Origin: Streptomyces regalis
GTDB taxonomy: Bacteria; Actinomycetota; Actinomycetes; Streptomycetales; Streptomycetaceae
Direction of reading: 5' to 3'
Length of the DNA stretch: 64,000 nucleotides
Assembly: GCF_001509475.1 (NCBI RefSeq)
Contig: NZ_LLZG01000025.1
Span: 114,883-178,882, forward strand
A program made the translations under genes and the position numbers. Of the stretch, positions 43,533 through 54,713 are shown piece after piece (positions within the stretch are counted from its first letter, which is position 1; each line of letters opens with the position of its first letter). The notes under the pieces were generated by a model, which was given only the letters and a program-made list of their open reading frames with translations, ran no database searches and was not told the origin of the DNA.

Positions 43533-45788
43533 TCAGCTCCCCGCCCGGAACGACCGCAGGCGCAGCGAGTTGGCGACGACGAAGACCGAGGAGAACGCCA
43601 TGGCCGCGCCGGCGATCATCGGGTTGAGCAGTCCGGCCGCGGCGAGCGGCAGGGCGGCGACGTTGTAGGCGAAGGCCCAGAACAGGTTCGACCGTATGGT
43701 GCCGAGCGTCCGGCGGGCGAGCCGGATGGCGTCGGCGGCGGCGCGCAGGTCGCCGCGCACCAGGGTGAGGTCGCCGGCCTCGATCGCGGCGTCCGTGCCG
43801 GTGCCCATTGCCAGACCCAGGTCGGCCTGGGCCAGGGCGGCCGCGTCGTTGACACCGTCGCCGACCATCGCGACCGAACGGCCCTCGCCCTGCAGCCGCT
43901 TGACGACCTCGGCCTTGTCCTGCGGCAGCACCTCGGCGATGACGTCCTCGGGTGCGATGCCGACCTCGCGGGCGACGGCGTGGGCGACGGCCTTGTTGTC
44001 GCCGGTCAGCAGGATCGGCGTGAGGCCGAGGGTACGCAGCCGACGGATCGCCTCCGGGCTGGTCTCCTTCACCGCGTCGGCGACCTCCAGGACCGCCCGT
44101 GCCTCACCGTCCCAGGCGACCGCGATGGCGGTACGACCGGACGCCTCGGCCTCGGACTTGGCCTGTCGGAGCTCCTCCGGCAGCTCCATGGCCCAGTCGG
44201 CGAGCAGTCGCTCCCGGCCCACGAGCACCGCGTGGCCGTCCACGACGCCCTGTACCCCGAGGCCGGGCACGTTCGCGAAGTCCTCCGGCGTCGGCAGCGA
44301 ACCCAGCTTCTCCAGCGCCCCGTCGGCCACGGCACGCGCGATCGGGTGCTCGGAGGAATGCTCCAACGCGCCCGCGAGCCGCAGGACTTCGGCCTCGTCG
44401 GTGTCGTCGGTGGTGTGCACGGCCAGCAGGGTCATCCGGCCGGTGGTCACGGTGCCCGTCTTGTCGAGGACGATCGTGTCGACCTTGCGCGTGGACTCCA
44501 CCACCTCCGGACCCTTGATCAGGATGCCGAGCTGGGCGCCACGACCGGTGCCGACCATCAGTGCGGTCGGCGTGGCCAGGCCCAGGGCGCACGGGCAGGC
44601 GATGATCAGTACGGCGACCGCGGCGGTGAAGGCGGCGGCCGGCCCGGCCCCGTTGCCGAGCCAGAAGCCGAGGGTGCCCAGCGCGAGGGCGATCACAATC
44701 GGCACGAAGACGGCGGAGATGCGGTCCGCGAGCCGCTGTGCCGCGGCCTTGCCGTTCTGCGCGTCCTCCACCAGCTTGGCCATCCGGGCGAGTTGGGTGT
44801 CGGCGCCCACGCGGGTGGCCTCGACGACGAGCCGGCCGCCCGCGTTGATCGTGGCGCCGGTGACCGGGTCGCCCTGGGCCACCTCGACCGGCACGGACTC
44901 GCCGGTGAGCATCGAGGCGTCCACCGCGGAGGAGCCCTCGACGACCGTCCCGTCGGTGGCGATCTTCTCGCCGGGACGCACCAGGAACCGGTCGCCGACC
45001 TTCAACTCCGTGACGGGGACGGTCTGTTCGGTGCCGTTCGCGCGCAGGACGGTGACGTCCTTGGCGCCCAGCTCCAGCAGGGCCTTCAGGGCCGCGCCCG
45101 CCTTGCGCTTGGAGCGGGCTTCGAAGTAGCGGCCGGCCAGGATGAACGCGGTGACGCCGGCCGCCGCCTCCAGGTAGATGTTCCCGGCGCCGTCACTGCG
45201 GGAGATCGTCAGCTCGAAGGGGTGCGTCATGCCCGGCTCGCCCGCGGTGCCGAGGAACAGCGCCCACAGCGACCACAGGAACGCGGCCGACGTACCGACC
45301 GAGATCAGCGTGTCCATGGTGGCCGCACCGTGCCGCAGATTGGTGAACGCCGCCCGGTGGAAGGGCCAGGCGGCATACGTCACGACGGGCGCGGCCAGGG
45401 TGAGCGACAGCCACTGCCAGTACTCGAACTGCAGGGCGGGGATCATGGCCATCGCGATGACGGGGACGGCCAGCGTCACGGCGGTGACCAACCGCTGCCG
45501 CAGCGGCCGTAGTCCGTCGTCCTCGTCCCGGCTCTCGGTCGCGTCCCGCACCGGAGGCGCGGGTTCCTCTGCTGTGTACCCGGTCGCCTCGACGGTGGCG
45601 ATCAGGTCCTGGACGGAGACGTCACTGCCGTAGCTGACCTTCGCCTTCTCGGTGGCGTAGTTGACGGTGGCGTTCACCCCGTCCATGCGGTTCAGCTTCT
45701 TCTCGATGCGTGCCGCGCACGAGGCGCAGGTCATGCCGCCGATGGCGAGCTCTACCTCGGTGGTGGGCTGGGACGCGGTGGTGGTCAT
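43533..45788 (-). CDS. copA: copper-translocating P-type ATPase (P1B-1)
   Basis: The 751-residue product has one N-terminal heavy-metal domain ([12 protein letters not shown], about 18-29), eight membrane helices, the transport motif CPC in [13 protein letters not shown] (about 397), phosphorylation motif DKTGTVTTG (about 440), the HP pair in [10 protein letters not shown] and the hinge [10 protein letters not shown]. The last helices contain [15 protein letters not shown] and [12 protein letters not shown], the signature for Cu(I). It pumps Cu(I) out of the cell. It is downstream of copZ on the same strand and is controlled by the copper operators at 46120-46222. Confidence 0.97.
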   Translation of the reverse strand: MTTTASQPTTEVELAIGGMTCASCAARIEKKLNRMDGVNATVNYATEKAKVSYGSDVSVQDLIATVEATGYTAEEPAPPVRDATESRDEDDGLRPLRQRLVTAVTLAVPVIAMAMIPALQFEYWQWLSLTLAAPVVTYAAWPFHRAAFTNLRHGAATMDTLISVGTSAAFLWSLWALFLGTAGEPGMTHPFELTISRSDGAGNIYLEAAAGVTAFILAGRYFEARSKRKAGAALKALLELGAKDVTVLRANGTEQTVPVTELKVGDRFLVRPGEKIATDGTVVEGSSAVDASMLTGESVPVEVAQGDPVTGATINAGGRLVVEATRVGADTQLARMAKLVEDAQNGKAAAQRLADRISAVFVPIVIALALGTLGFWLGNGAGPAAAFTAAVAVLIIACPCALGLATPTALMVGTGRGAQLGILIKGPEVVESTRKVDTIVLDKTGTVTTGRMTLLAVHTTDDTDEAEVLRLAGALEHSSEHPIARAVADGALEKLGSLPTPEDFANVPGLGVQGVVDGHAVLVGRERLLADWAMELPEELRQAKSEAEASGRTAIAVAWDGEARAVLEVADAVKETSPEAIRRLRTLGLTPILLTGDNKAVAHAVAREVGIAPEDVIAEVLPQDKAEVVKRLQGEGRSVAMVGDGVNDAAALAQADLGLAMGTGTDAAIEAGDLTLVRGDLRAAADAIRLARRTLGTIRSNLFWAFAYNVAALPLAAAGLLNPMIAGAAMAFSSVFVVANSLRLRSFRAGS

Positions 45789-45854
45789 CGCTGCTCCTGT
45801 GCGGGGTGGGCCCGGAGCCCGGGGCGGCCGGGCACGGGCGGTTCGGGGGGCGGG

Positions 45855-46070
45855 TCAGGCTGCGCGGCCGGTCAGCTCGTAGCCGGCCTCGTCGACGACC
45901 TCGGCGATCAGGGCGTCGTCGGGCTCGGTGGCGCTGGTGACGGTGACCTGGCCGCTCGCGAGATCGACACCGACCTCGGTGACGCCGTCCAGCTCGCCGA
46001 TGACCTTGGTGAGCGTGGCCTTGCAGTGCGCGCAGCTCATGCCCGAGACGGCGTAGGTGGTGGTGGACAT
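45855..46070 (-). CDS. copZ: CopZ-like copper chaperone
   Basis: The 71-residue product is a single heavy-metal-associated domain with the Cu(I)-binding motif GMSCAHCKATL (about 10-20) and the normal beta-alpha-beta ending (VVDEAGYELTG). It should carry Cu(I) in the cytoplasm to CopA and to the copper sensor. It is the first gene of the copZ-copA operon, 66 bp before copA. Confidence 0.95.
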   Translation of the reverse strand: MSTTTYAVSGMSCAHCKATLTKVIGELDGVTEVGVDLASGQVTVTSATEPDDALIAEVVDEAGYELTGRAA

Positions 46071-46119
46071 GGGTTCCTCCTGCGGAGTCCGGGTTCAGGG
46101 CGACCCCGAGCGATCCCCT

Positions 46120-46138
46120 GATACGGGGCGGGGGTATC
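46120..46138. promoter_or_regulatory. third, weaker CsoR-like palindrome
   Basis: GATACGGGGCGGGGGTATC has perfect GATAC/GTATC arms around a GC-rich centre that reads CCCCCGCCCC on the other strand. It resembles the two better operators at 46154-46171 and 46202-46220. It lies in the copZ leader and could be an auxiliary site. Confidence 0.45.
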
Positions 46139-46151
46139 CTTGCTGGAGTCC

Positions 46152-46180
46152 TGTATACCCCTATGGGGTACCGAACGCAA
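46152..46180 (-). promoter_or_regulatory. copZ promoter with CsoR-type operator in the spacer
   Basis: On the minus strand TTGCGT (46175-46180) and TATACA (46152-46157) are 17 bases apart. The palindrome TACCCCTATGGGGTA (46156-46170) fills the spacer between them, so a bound CsoR repressor would block RNA polymerase. The csoR gene itself is not in the window. Confidence 0.7.
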
Positions 46181-46194
46181 GCGCCGGAGTGGGG

Positions 46195-46222
46195 TTGACT
46201 TCATACCCCCCAGGGGTATGGT
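46195..46222 (+). promoter_or_regulatory. promoter of the secreted copper protein with CsoR-type operator
   Basis: TTGACT (46195-46200) and TATGGT (46217-46222) are 16 bases apart, and the perfect palindrome CATACCCCCCAGGGGTATG (46202-46220) lies in the spacer and reaches into the -10 box. The architecture mirrors the divergent copZ promoter. Copper should relieve repression of both. Confidence 0.75.
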
Positions 46223-46311
46223 GAGCTGCATTGAGAGCCTCGCATGGAGAGCCCGCATGAGAGCTCGTATCGAGAGCCCCGTATCGAAGACCTGACCCGC
46301 AGGAGACCACC

Positions 46312-47283
46312 ATGCATGCCGGACTGAAGATCACCGCGTTCGCCGCCGCACTGGCCGCGACCTTCGGCACCGCGTACGGCGTGGGCACGGGCTTCGACCC
46401 CGTGGTCGAGGACCCCGCGCCCGCCCGCCACGACAGCCACAGCGAGCCGGCACCGAAAACGGAGGGAGGCGGCGGCCACGGCGGGCACGAGACGAAGCCG
46501 GCCGGCGGCCTGCAGATCTCCGAGGACGGCTACACCCTCGACCTGAGGACCCCGAGCGTCACCGCCGGGACCCGCTCCGACCTGAGCTTCGTCATCCGCG
46601 ACAGCGGCGGCCGAGCCGTCACCGCATACCAGCGCGAGCACGAGAAGGAACTGCACCTCATCGTGGCCTCACACGACCTGGTCACCTACCGCCACCTGCA
46701 CCCCACCCGCGCCGCCGACGGCACCTGGAGCATCCCCGTCGAGCTGCCCCGCGCGGGCGGTTACCGCGTCTTCGCCGACTTCACCCCGGCCGAGAAGGGC
46801 GCCGAGAACCTCACGCTCGGGGCGGATCTCGCGGCCGCAGGCTCCTACGAGCCGCAGAAGCTGCCCGCACCGAATTCCACCGCGAAGATCCACGGCTACG
46901 AGGTCCGTCTGGACGGCGGCCTGCTCCCGGGCAAGGAGAGCGAGCTGAAGCTGAAGGTCTCGCGAGACGGCCGCCCCGTCACGAACCTCCAGCCCTACCT
47001 CGGCGCCTACGGCCACCTGGTCGCCCTGCGCTCCGGCGACCTCGCGTACCTCCATGTCCACCCCAACGGCGAACCCGGCGACGGCACGACGAAGCCCGGC
47101 CCGGAGATCTCGTTCATGGCCACGGCACCGAGCAGCGGCATGTACCGCCTGTTCCTCGACTTCAAGCACCAAGGCGAGGTGCACACGGCGGCGTTCACCG
47201 TCCGGGCCGGAGCGGCGACCGCTACCACGGACGCGCCCTCGGACGCGCACTCGGGCGAGGACGAGCCCGGCCACGGACACTGA
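46312..47283 (+). CDS. secreted His-rich copper-responsive protein with duplicated domain
   Basis: The 323-residue product has a signal/anchor helix (LKITAFAAALAATFGTAYGV), a His/Gly/Glu-rich linker (about 38-60, HDSHSEP and GGHGGHE) and a His-ended C-terminus (EPGHGH). Two similar beta-rich repeats follow, each with a His pair: LIVASHDLVTYRHLHP (about 118-133) and LVALRSGDLAYLHVHP (about 230-245). Each repeat ends with a YRxFxDF segment (GGYRVFADF, GMYRLFLDF). The operator and the histidines indicate extracytoplasmic copper binding. It is not CopC or CopD by motif; I regard it as a poorly described actinobacterial copper-handling protein. Confidence 0.82.
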   Translation: MHAGLKITAFAAALAATFGTAYGVGTGFDPVVEDPAPARHDSHSEPAPKTEGGGGHGGHETKPAGGLQISEDGYTLDLRTPSVTAGTRSDLSFVIRDSGGRAVTAYQREHEKELHLIVASHDLVTYRHLHPTRAADGTWSIPVELPRAGGYRVFADFTPAEKGAENLTLGADLAAAGSYEPQKLPAPNSTAKIHGYEVRLDGGLLPGKESELKLKVSRDGRPVTNLQPYLGAYGHLVALRSGDLAYLHVHPNGEPGDGTTKPGPEISFMATAPSSGMYRLFLDFKHQGEVHTAAFTVRAGAATATTDAPSDAHSGEDEPGHGH

Positions 47284-47285
47284 CG

Positions 47286-48359
47286 TCAGATCCGCCCCAC
47301 CCGCCGCTGCCTGCGCAGCAGCAGCCCCAGGTACACCCCGCCGACGACCGCGGTCACCACGCCGACCGGCAACTGGGCCGAATCATGGATGCGTTGGGAC
47401 GCGAAGTCGGCGGTGACCACGAGGAATGCTCCGGTGCAGGTGGCCGCGAGGAGGTTGGGCCCGGGCGCCCGGGTGAGGCGGCGGGCCAGCTGGGGGGCGA
47501 TGAGAGCCACGAACGGGATCGGGCCGGCCGCGGCGGTGGCCACCGCGCAGGCCGCCGTGGCCAGCACCAGGATCACCAGCCGGGTGCGCTGGACCGGCAC
47601 CCCGAGCCCGCCCGCCACGTCGTCGCCCATCTCCAGGATCTTCAGCCGGCTCGCGGCGAGCGCCACCAGCGGCAGCACCACGAGCAGGCCCAGGGCGGCC
47701 GGGCGGACGTCCTGCCAACCCCGGCCGTTGAGGCTGCCGTTGAGCCACACCATCGCCTGCGCGGCCTGGGTGAACCGGGCCTTGGCCAGGAGATAGGCGT
47801 TGACCCCCTGGAGCAGGGCGCTCACCCCGATCCCGACCAGCACCAGCCGGTAGCCGTGAATACCCTGCCGCCACGCCAGCACGTACACGAGCACCGCGGT
47901 CGCGAGGCCACCGCCCACCGCCCCGACGGCGATCTGCCCGCCGGTGCCGCCGACGAGCAGGACGATCAGCAGGCCCCCGGTGGCCGAGCCGTAGGTGAAG
48001 CCCACGATGTCCGGGCTGCCCAGCGGATTGCGGGTCAGGCTCTGGAAGAGGGCGCCGCTCAGGCCGAGCGCCGCGCCGACCAGGATGCCGGTGATCAGGC
48101 GGGGCAGTCTGAGGTCGTTGATCACGAAGTCGGTGCGCGGGCTGCCGTTGCCCAGGAGCGTGCGGACCACGTCCGCCGGGGTGATCGTGTACTCGCCGGT
48201 GCCGAGCGCGAGGACGCCGATTGCGGCGGTGGCGGCCGGCACCAGCACGCAGACCGTCATGGCGCGCACGTCCACCCGTAGGGAGAAGCGGTGCGAGCGG
48301 CTCCGTACGACATGTGAACGGGTACGCGGACCGGTGCCGGCCGGCGCCTGGGTCGTCAT
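47286..48359 (-). CDS. FecCD-family siderophore ABC permease 2
   Basis: The start ATG 48359 overlaps the stop of the upstream permease gene (ATGA). The 357-residue product has nine to ten transmembrane helices with FecCD landmarks: LRLPRLITGILVGAALGLSG, FQSLTRNPLGSPDIVGFTYG, GPIPFVALIAPQLARRL and the C-terminal [19 protein letters not shown]. It forms a Fe-siderophore importer with permease 1. The operon ends here; no ATPase or binding-protein gene follows. Confidence 0.95.
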   Translation of the reverse strand: MTTQAPAGTGPRTRSHVVRSRSHRFSLRVDVRAMTVCVLVPAATAAIGVLALGTGEYTITPADVVRTLLGNGSPRTDFVINDLRLPRLITGILVGAALGLSGALFQSLTRNPLGSPDIVGFTYGSATGGLLIVLLVGGTGGQIAVGAVGGGLATAVLVYVLAWRQGIHGYRLVLVGIGVSALLQGVNAYLLAKARFTQAAQAMVWLNGSLNGRGWQDVRPAALGLLVVLPLVALAASRLKILEMGDDVAGGLGVPVQRTRLVILVLATAACAVATAAAGPIPFVALIAPQLARRLTRAPGPNLLAATCTGAFLVVTADFASQRIHDSAQLPVGVVTAVVGGVYLGLLLRRQRRVGRI

Positions 48360-49409
48360 GACGTCACCGCCCTGCGGTAGCGGACCAGGGCGATGAACAC
48401 CGGTGCGCCGACCACCGCGGTGACCACGCCCGCGTCGAGTTCGTCGGGGCGTACGGCGACCCGGCCGAGGACGTCCGCGAAGAGCAGCAGGGCGGGCGCC
48501 AGCAGCATGGACAGCGGCAGTGTCCAGCGCTGGTCGGCGCCGGCGATCATGCGGGCGATGTGCGGGACGGCGAGGCCGACGAAGACCAGCGGCCCGACGG
48601 CCGAGGTCGCCGCGCCGCACAGCAGCGTCATGGCCGCGAGGCCGAGGAAGCGGGTCCGGTCCACATGCGCGCCCAGCGCCCGGGCGCCGTCGTCGCCCAG
48701 CGCGAGCGCGTTCAGCGGCCGGACCAGTGCCAGTGCGAGCACCAGGCCCACCACGACGAACGGTGTGATCGTCGTCAGGGTCTCGCTGTCGGCCCGGGCG
48801 AGCGAACCCACGCTCCAGAACCGCAGTTGGTCCAGGGCCTGGGCGTCGAGCAGCATCAGCGTCTGGCTGATGCCGGTGAACACGGCGGCGACCACCGCAC
48901 CGCCGAGGGCGAGCCGCTCCGGAGTGGCGCCGCCGCGACCGCCCGAGGCCAGCGAGTACACCAGTAGGCCCGCCACCACCGCGCCCACCATGGCGAACCA
49001 CACCGACGCCCACAGGCTTGTGATGCCCAGCGCGGTGAGGGACAGCACCACTCCGGTGGCGGCGCCCGCGTTGATGCCGAGCAGTCCCGGATCGGCCAGC
49101 GGGTTGCGGGTGAGCGCCTGGATGAGCGCGCCCGCGACGCCGAGCGCGGCGCCGGCCGCGATGCCGGCCAGGGTGCGCGGCACGCGGACGTCCCAGATCA
49201 CCGAGGCCGCGGTCGACCCGTCGTCGTGCAGCAGCGCGTCGACCACGACGGACGGCGCCAGGGCGCGCGAGCCGACCGCGAGGCTGAGCATGACGGCGGT
49301 CAGCAGCAGGAGCAGGGCGCCGAGCACGGCCAGAGTGCGGGTCGAGTTCCGGCGCCTGGGGGACTGCTTGTTCGTCTTGTTCGTCTGTACAAGAGGGGCC
49401 GTACCGGCC

Positions 49410-49420
<11 letters not shown>
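48356..49420 (-). CDS. FecCD-family siderophore ABC permease 1
   Basis: I use GTG 49420 (GGAGG six bases upstream), which overlaps the end of the ligase gene by 11 bp; TTG 49423 is possible. The 354-residue product has the FecCD motifs [59 protein letters not shown] and [20 protein letters not shown]. It is the second gene of the iron-box-controlled operon with the salicyl-AMP ligase, so import of the self-made siderophore is the obvious role. Confidence 0.95.
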
Positions 49421-51038
<1,618 letters not shown>

Positions 51039-51058
51039 GCTCAACTCCCGCCTGCTGT

Positions 51059-51077
51059 TTAGGAAAGGCTTGCCTAA
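51059..51077 (-). promoter_or_regulatory. iron box (DmdR/IdeR site) of the ligase-permease operon
   Basis: TTAGGAAAGGCTTGCCTAA is a good match to the 19-bp iron box TTAGGTTAGGCTCACCTAA, with perfect outer arms TTAGG/CCTAA. It lies 21 bases before the ligase ATG. With iron, DmdR1 should bind and block transcription. Confidence 0.85.
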
Positions 51078-51150
51078 TCATGCATCGGGGTCAAGCCTGG
51101 AGGGGTGATCTGGACGGCGCCGCGCCGTGGGGGCTAGGGTCTGTCGTGAA

Positions 51151-51169
51151 TTAGGTTAGGTTAACCTAA
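51151..51169 (+). promoter_or_regulatory. iron box of the salicylate synthase operon
   Basis: TTAGGTTAGGTTAACCTAA has full outer arms and only three changes from the consensus. It is 18 bases before the TTG start of the salicylate synthase gene and 73 bases from the box of the divergent operon, so both directions are iron-repressed. Confidence 0.9.
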
Positions 51170-51187
51170 GTCCAGGGAGGTAGGTCC

Positions 51188-52513
51188 TTGCTGCGTTATC
51201 GGAGCGCGGAGACGGAACTGCCGGGAGACCCCGTCCAGTTGGCGGCGCAACTGGCGGAGTCGGGCTTGTTCGACCAGTACGTGATCTACGAACAGAACGG
51301 CGACCTCTGGTTCGCCGGAGGAGTGCTCGGCGAGATCCAGGTCGACCGCTCCGAAATCCGCCGCCGATGGCTCACCGAAGAGAGCGCAGCCCCCCTCGGG
51401 CCGCATCCACTGCGCCAAGTCCACGAGGAACTGGACCGGATGGCCGTAGAGGGCTGGAACGCCTACGGCTGGATGGCGTTCGAGTTCTCTCATCTGCACG
51501 CCGACCGCCCCGACCGGGCGGGCGAGGACAACCTGCTCCATCTGCTGGTCCCGCACAGCGAAGTGAGACTCGGTCAGCAAGGCGCCCTGATCCGCAGCGC
51601 GGACCAGGAGACGCTGGAGGCGCTGACCGGGTTACTCGAACGCGCCGACGCGCACCGCACCGCCGTACCCCGCCCCATCGACGTGTCGGACACCGGCGGC
51701 CGTTACCCCGACATGGTGGCCCAGGCCATCGAGGAGATACGGACGTCCGACCTGCAGAAGGTCATCCTCTCGCGCTCCGTCGACGTGCCCTTCCCGGTCG
51801 ACTTCGTCGCCACCTACGTCCACGGCCGCTCGCACAACACCCCCGCCCGCTCCTTCCTGTTGAACTTCGGCGGGCGGCGGGTCGCCGGCTTCAGCCCCGA
51901 GACCGTCGCCGAGGTCGGCGCGGACGGCGAGGTCGTCACCCAGCCGCTCGCCGGCACCCGTGCACACGGCTTCGGCGAGCAGGAGGACGAGCGCCTGCGC
52001 GCCGAACTCCTCGCCGATCCCAAGGAGATCTCCGAACACGTGCTGTCGGTCAAGCTCGCGGAGGAGGAGATGGCCACCGTCTGCCGGCCGGGCACGGTCT
52101 CGGTACGCGACCTGCTCAGCGTCCGCCGACGCGGCAGCGTGCAGCACCTCGGCTCCAGCGTGCACGGCCTGCTGGCCGAGTCCGCCACCGCCTGGGACGC
52201 CCTGCGGGCGGTGTTCCCCGCCGTGACCGCCTCCGGGATCCCCAAGGCCCCGGCGTACGACTGCATCGCCCGGCTGGAGAAGGAACCGCGCGGCATCTAC
52301 AGCGGGGCGGTGCTGCGGGCCGGCAGCGACGGAGCCCTCGATGCGGCCCTGGTGCTGCGCAGCATCTTCGAGGAGGACGGCCGCACCTGGCTGCGGGCCG
52401 GCGCCGGCATCCTCGCCGGCTCGACCCCGGCCCGGGAGCTGGAGGAGACCTGCGAGAAGCTCCGCAGCGTCGCGCCGTACGTCGTCCCCGCACAGGGTCA
52501 GGGGCGCGCGTGA
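51188..52513 (+). CDS. salicylate synthase (MbtI/Irp9/YbtS type)
   Basis: The start is a TTG at 51188 with GGGAGG at 51175-51180; no ATG or GTG fits. The 441-residue product is a chorismate-using enzyme of the MbtI type: DLQKVILSRSVDVPF (the Lys that activates water), GFSPETVAEV, TQPLAGTRAHG, DPKEISEHVLSVKLAEEE, and TASGIPKAPAYDCIARLEKE. It converts chorismate through isochorismate to salicylate plus pyruvate in one protein, with Mg2+. No separate pyruvate lyase is needed, and no dihydroxybenzoate genes (entA/entB-like) are present in the window, which supports a salicylate cap. Confidence 0.94.
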   Translation: MLRYRSAETELPGDPVQLAAQLAESGLFDQYVIYEQNGDLWFAGGVLGEIQVDRSEIRRRWLTEESAAPLGPHPLRQVHEELDRMAVEGWNAYGWMAFEFSHLHADRPDRAGEDNLLHLLVPHSEVRLGQQGALIRSADQETLEALTGLLERADAHRTAVPRPIDVSDTGGRYPDMVAQAIEEIRTSDLQKVILSRSVDVPFPVDFVATYVHGRSHNTPARSFLLNFGGRRVAGFSPETVAEVGADGEVVTQPLAGTRAHGFGEQEDERLRAELLADPKEISEHVLSVKLAEEEMATVCRPGTVSVRDLLSVRRRGSVQHLGSSVHGLLAESATAWDALRAVFPAVTASGIPKAPAYDCIARLEKEPRGIYSGAVLRAGSDGALDAALVLRSIFEEDGRTWLRAGAGILAGSTPARELEETCEKLRSVAPYVVPAQGQGRA

Positions 52514-53805
52514 AGCTGGGAGAAGTGGTCGTCGACGTAGCGCCGTTGCGCGCCGGCAAGGACTTCAGGCTGGTGTTCGCCACCCAGGCGATCTCCATGG
52601 TCGGCACGCACCTCACCTCGGTGGCGGCCAGCCTGCAGATCTACACGCTGACCGGATCGTCGGTCCAAGTGGGCCTGATGAGCCTGGTGCTGGGCCTGTC
52701 GCTGCTGGTCGGTCTGGTCACGGGCGGCCTGCTCGCCGACCGGGCCGACCGGCGCAAGGTCATGCTCGTCACCCGGGCCGTGACCGCGGTGGTGATCGCG
52801 GGCCTCGCGGTGAACGCGGCGCTGCCCGACCCGCAGGTGTGGTTCGTCTTCGTGGCGGCCGTACTGGCGGGCTTCACCGCCGGGTTGGGCGGTCCGGCCC
52901 TCATGGCCGCCACGCCCGCCCTGGTGGCGCCCGGGCAGCTGGCCGCGGCGGGCGCGCTGACCACCCTGACCGCCCAACTGGGCGGCATGGTCGGCCCGTC
53001 CCTCGCGGGCGTGATCGCGGCGGGGCCCGGCGTCGCCTGGTGCTTCGCGATCGACGCGGCCATATACGTCGTAGGACTCGCGCTGCTCGCCCCGCTGCCG
53101 AAGCTCGCCCCCGAGGGGCCGGCCGAGGCGCAGCATCCGCTGAAGGCGATGGGGGAGGGGCTGCGCTTCCTGCGCGGCAACCAGGTCGTGGCCGGACTGC
53201 TGCTGATCGACGTGTGCGCGGTGGTTTTCGCGATGCCGTACGCACTCTTTCCCGAACTCGGCACCGAGCACTTCGGCGGCGGCCCGTCCACTGTCGGCCT
53301 GCTCTACACCGCCCCCGCGGTCGGCTCCTTCTTCGGCGCGCTGACCAGCGGCTGGACCGGCCGGGTGCACCACACCGGCCGGGCGCTGATCGGCGCGGTC
53401 GCGGTGTGGGGCGTGGCGATCACCTGCTTCGGGCTCAGTCCCAATCTGGGGCTCGCGCTGGTCTTCCTGGCCTTGGCCGGCCTCGGCGACACCGCCTCGG
53501 AGATCCTGCGCCGGGCCCTGCTCCAGCACTACACGCCGGACCGGCTCCAGGGCCGGGTCGGCAGCCTGTGGCTCGCCCAGGCCACCGCAGGACCCTCCGT
53601 CGGCAACGTCGAGGCCGGTCTGGTGGCCAAGGCGCTCGGCTCGTCGAGCGGGGCCGTGGTGCTCGGGGGAGTGGTCTGTCTGGCGGGCCTGGGGGCCCTG
53701 GCCCTCGCGATGCCGGGACTGCGCAAGGCCACGCTCAGCCGGCCACCGGACGCCGACGGGGACGAGCGGGCGGCGCCCGCCGAGGCCTCTCCGGCAGCCG
53801 ACTGA
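52510..53805 (+). CDS. EntS-like MFS siderophore exporter
   Basis: GTG 52510 overlaps the synthase stop (GTGA). The 431-residue product has twelve transmembrane helices and the MFS loop LLADRADRRKVMLVTRAVTA between helices 2 and 3. The order of motifs (FATQAISMVGTHLTSVAASL at the start; LLQHYTPDRLQGRVGSLW in the second half) matches the EntS group of enterobactin exporters. It should export the finished siderophore. The C-terminal 25 residues are a charged tail. Confidence 0.93.
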   Translation: MKLGEVVVDVAPLRAGKDFRLVFATQAISMVGTHLTSVAASLQIYTLTGSSVQVGLMSLVLGLSLLVGLVTGGLLADRADRRKVMLVTRAVTAVVIAGLAVNAALPDPQVWFVFVAAVLAGFTAGLGGPALMAATPALVAPGQLAAAGALTTLTAQLGGMVGPSLAGVIAAGPGVAWCFAIDAAIYVVGLALLAPLPKLAPEGPAEAQHPLKAMGEGLRFLRGNQVVAGLLLIDVCAVVFAMPYALFPELGTEHFGGGPSTVGLLYTAPAVGSFFGALTSGWTGRVHHTGRALIGAVAVWGVAITCFGLSPNLGLALVFLALAGLGDTASEILRRALLQHYTPDRLQGRVGSLWLAQATAGPSVGNVEAGLVAKALGSSSGAVVLGGVVCLAGLGALALAMPGLRKATLSRPPDADGDERAAPAEASPAAD

Positions 53806-53846
53806 CGGGCCCACTGGCACAGCCTCGTACGACAGGGCGGAGAACC

Positions 53847-54713
53847 ATGCCGAGCGCGCGGATCAACGGAATCCGGCTCCACTACGAGGACACCGGCGAC
53901 GGCGAGCCGGTGGTCCTGGTGATGGGCCAGGGCGCCGGAGGACGGGCTTGGCACCTCCACCAGGTACCGGCCCTGGTGGACGCCGGCTACCGGGTCGTCA
54001 CCTTCCACAACCGGGGCATCCCGCCGACGGACGAGTGCCCGGAAGGCTTCACCGTCGACGACCTCGTGGCCGACACGGCGGGCCTGGCCGAGCACCTCGG
54101 CCTCGCGCCGTGCCGGTTCGTCGGCGTCTCCATGGGGGCGTATGTCGTCCAGGAGCTGATGCTGGCCAGGCCCCAACTGGTCCGTCAGGGCGTGCTGATG
54201 GCCACCCGGGGCCGCACGGACGCCCTGCGCGCCGCGATGGCCGAGGCCGAACGTGCCCTGTACGACAGCGGATTGGAGCTGCCGCCCGCCTACGCCGCCT
54301 GGATCAGGGCCCTGCAGAACCTGTCGCCGGCCACTCTGGACGACGACCGGCAGATCCAGGACTGGCTGGTGCTGTTCGAGTTCTCCCCGCTGCCCCAAGG
54401 GCCGGGCGTGCGGGCCCAGTTGGACCTCCAGGTCCCGGAGGGCCGACTGGACGCCTACCGGGCCGTCGACGCACCCTGCCTGGTCGTCGGCTTCGCGGAC
54501 GACGTCATCCTGCCGCCGCACCTGGGGCGCGAGGTCGCCGACGCCATCCTCGGTGCCGTCTACCAGGAGATCAAAGGGTGCGGCCACTACGGCTATCTGG
54601 AGCGGCCGGACGAGGTGAACCGGGTGCTTGTCGAGTTCTTCCGCGACCGGACCTCCCTGCCCGGTTCTTCCCTGCCGGGTTCTTCCCCACCCGACGATGT
54701 TGATTTAGGTTAG
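53847..54713 (+). CDS. alpha/beta hydrolase of the siderophore cluster
   Basis: The 288-residue product has RINGIRLHYEDTGDGEPVVL, oxyanion region VMGQGAGGRAW, nucleophile elbow FVGVSMGAYVVQEL, acid in VVGFADDVILPPH and His in KGCGHYGYLERP. It may be a type II thioesterase-like editor or a siderophore hydrolase that releases iron. The last residues contain a 15-bp tandem duplication (LPGSSLPGSS). Three codons from its end is a TTA leucine codon (54705-54707), rare in Streptomyces, which together with the TAG stop is part of the next iron box. Confidence 0.88.
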   Translation: MPSARINGIRLHYEDTGDGEPVVLVMGQGAGGRAWHLHQVPALVDAGYRVVTFHNRGIPPTDECPEGFTVDDLVADTAGLAEHLGLAPCRFVGVSMGAYVVQELMLARPQLVRQGVLMATRGRTDALRAAMAEAERALYDSGLELPPAYAAWIRALQNLSPATLDDDRQIQDWLVLFEFSPLPQGPGVRAQLDLQVPEGRLDAYRAVDAPCLVVGFADDVILPPHLGREVADAILGAVYQEIKGCGHYGYLERPDEVNRVLVEFFRDRTSLPGSSLPGSSPPDDVDLG

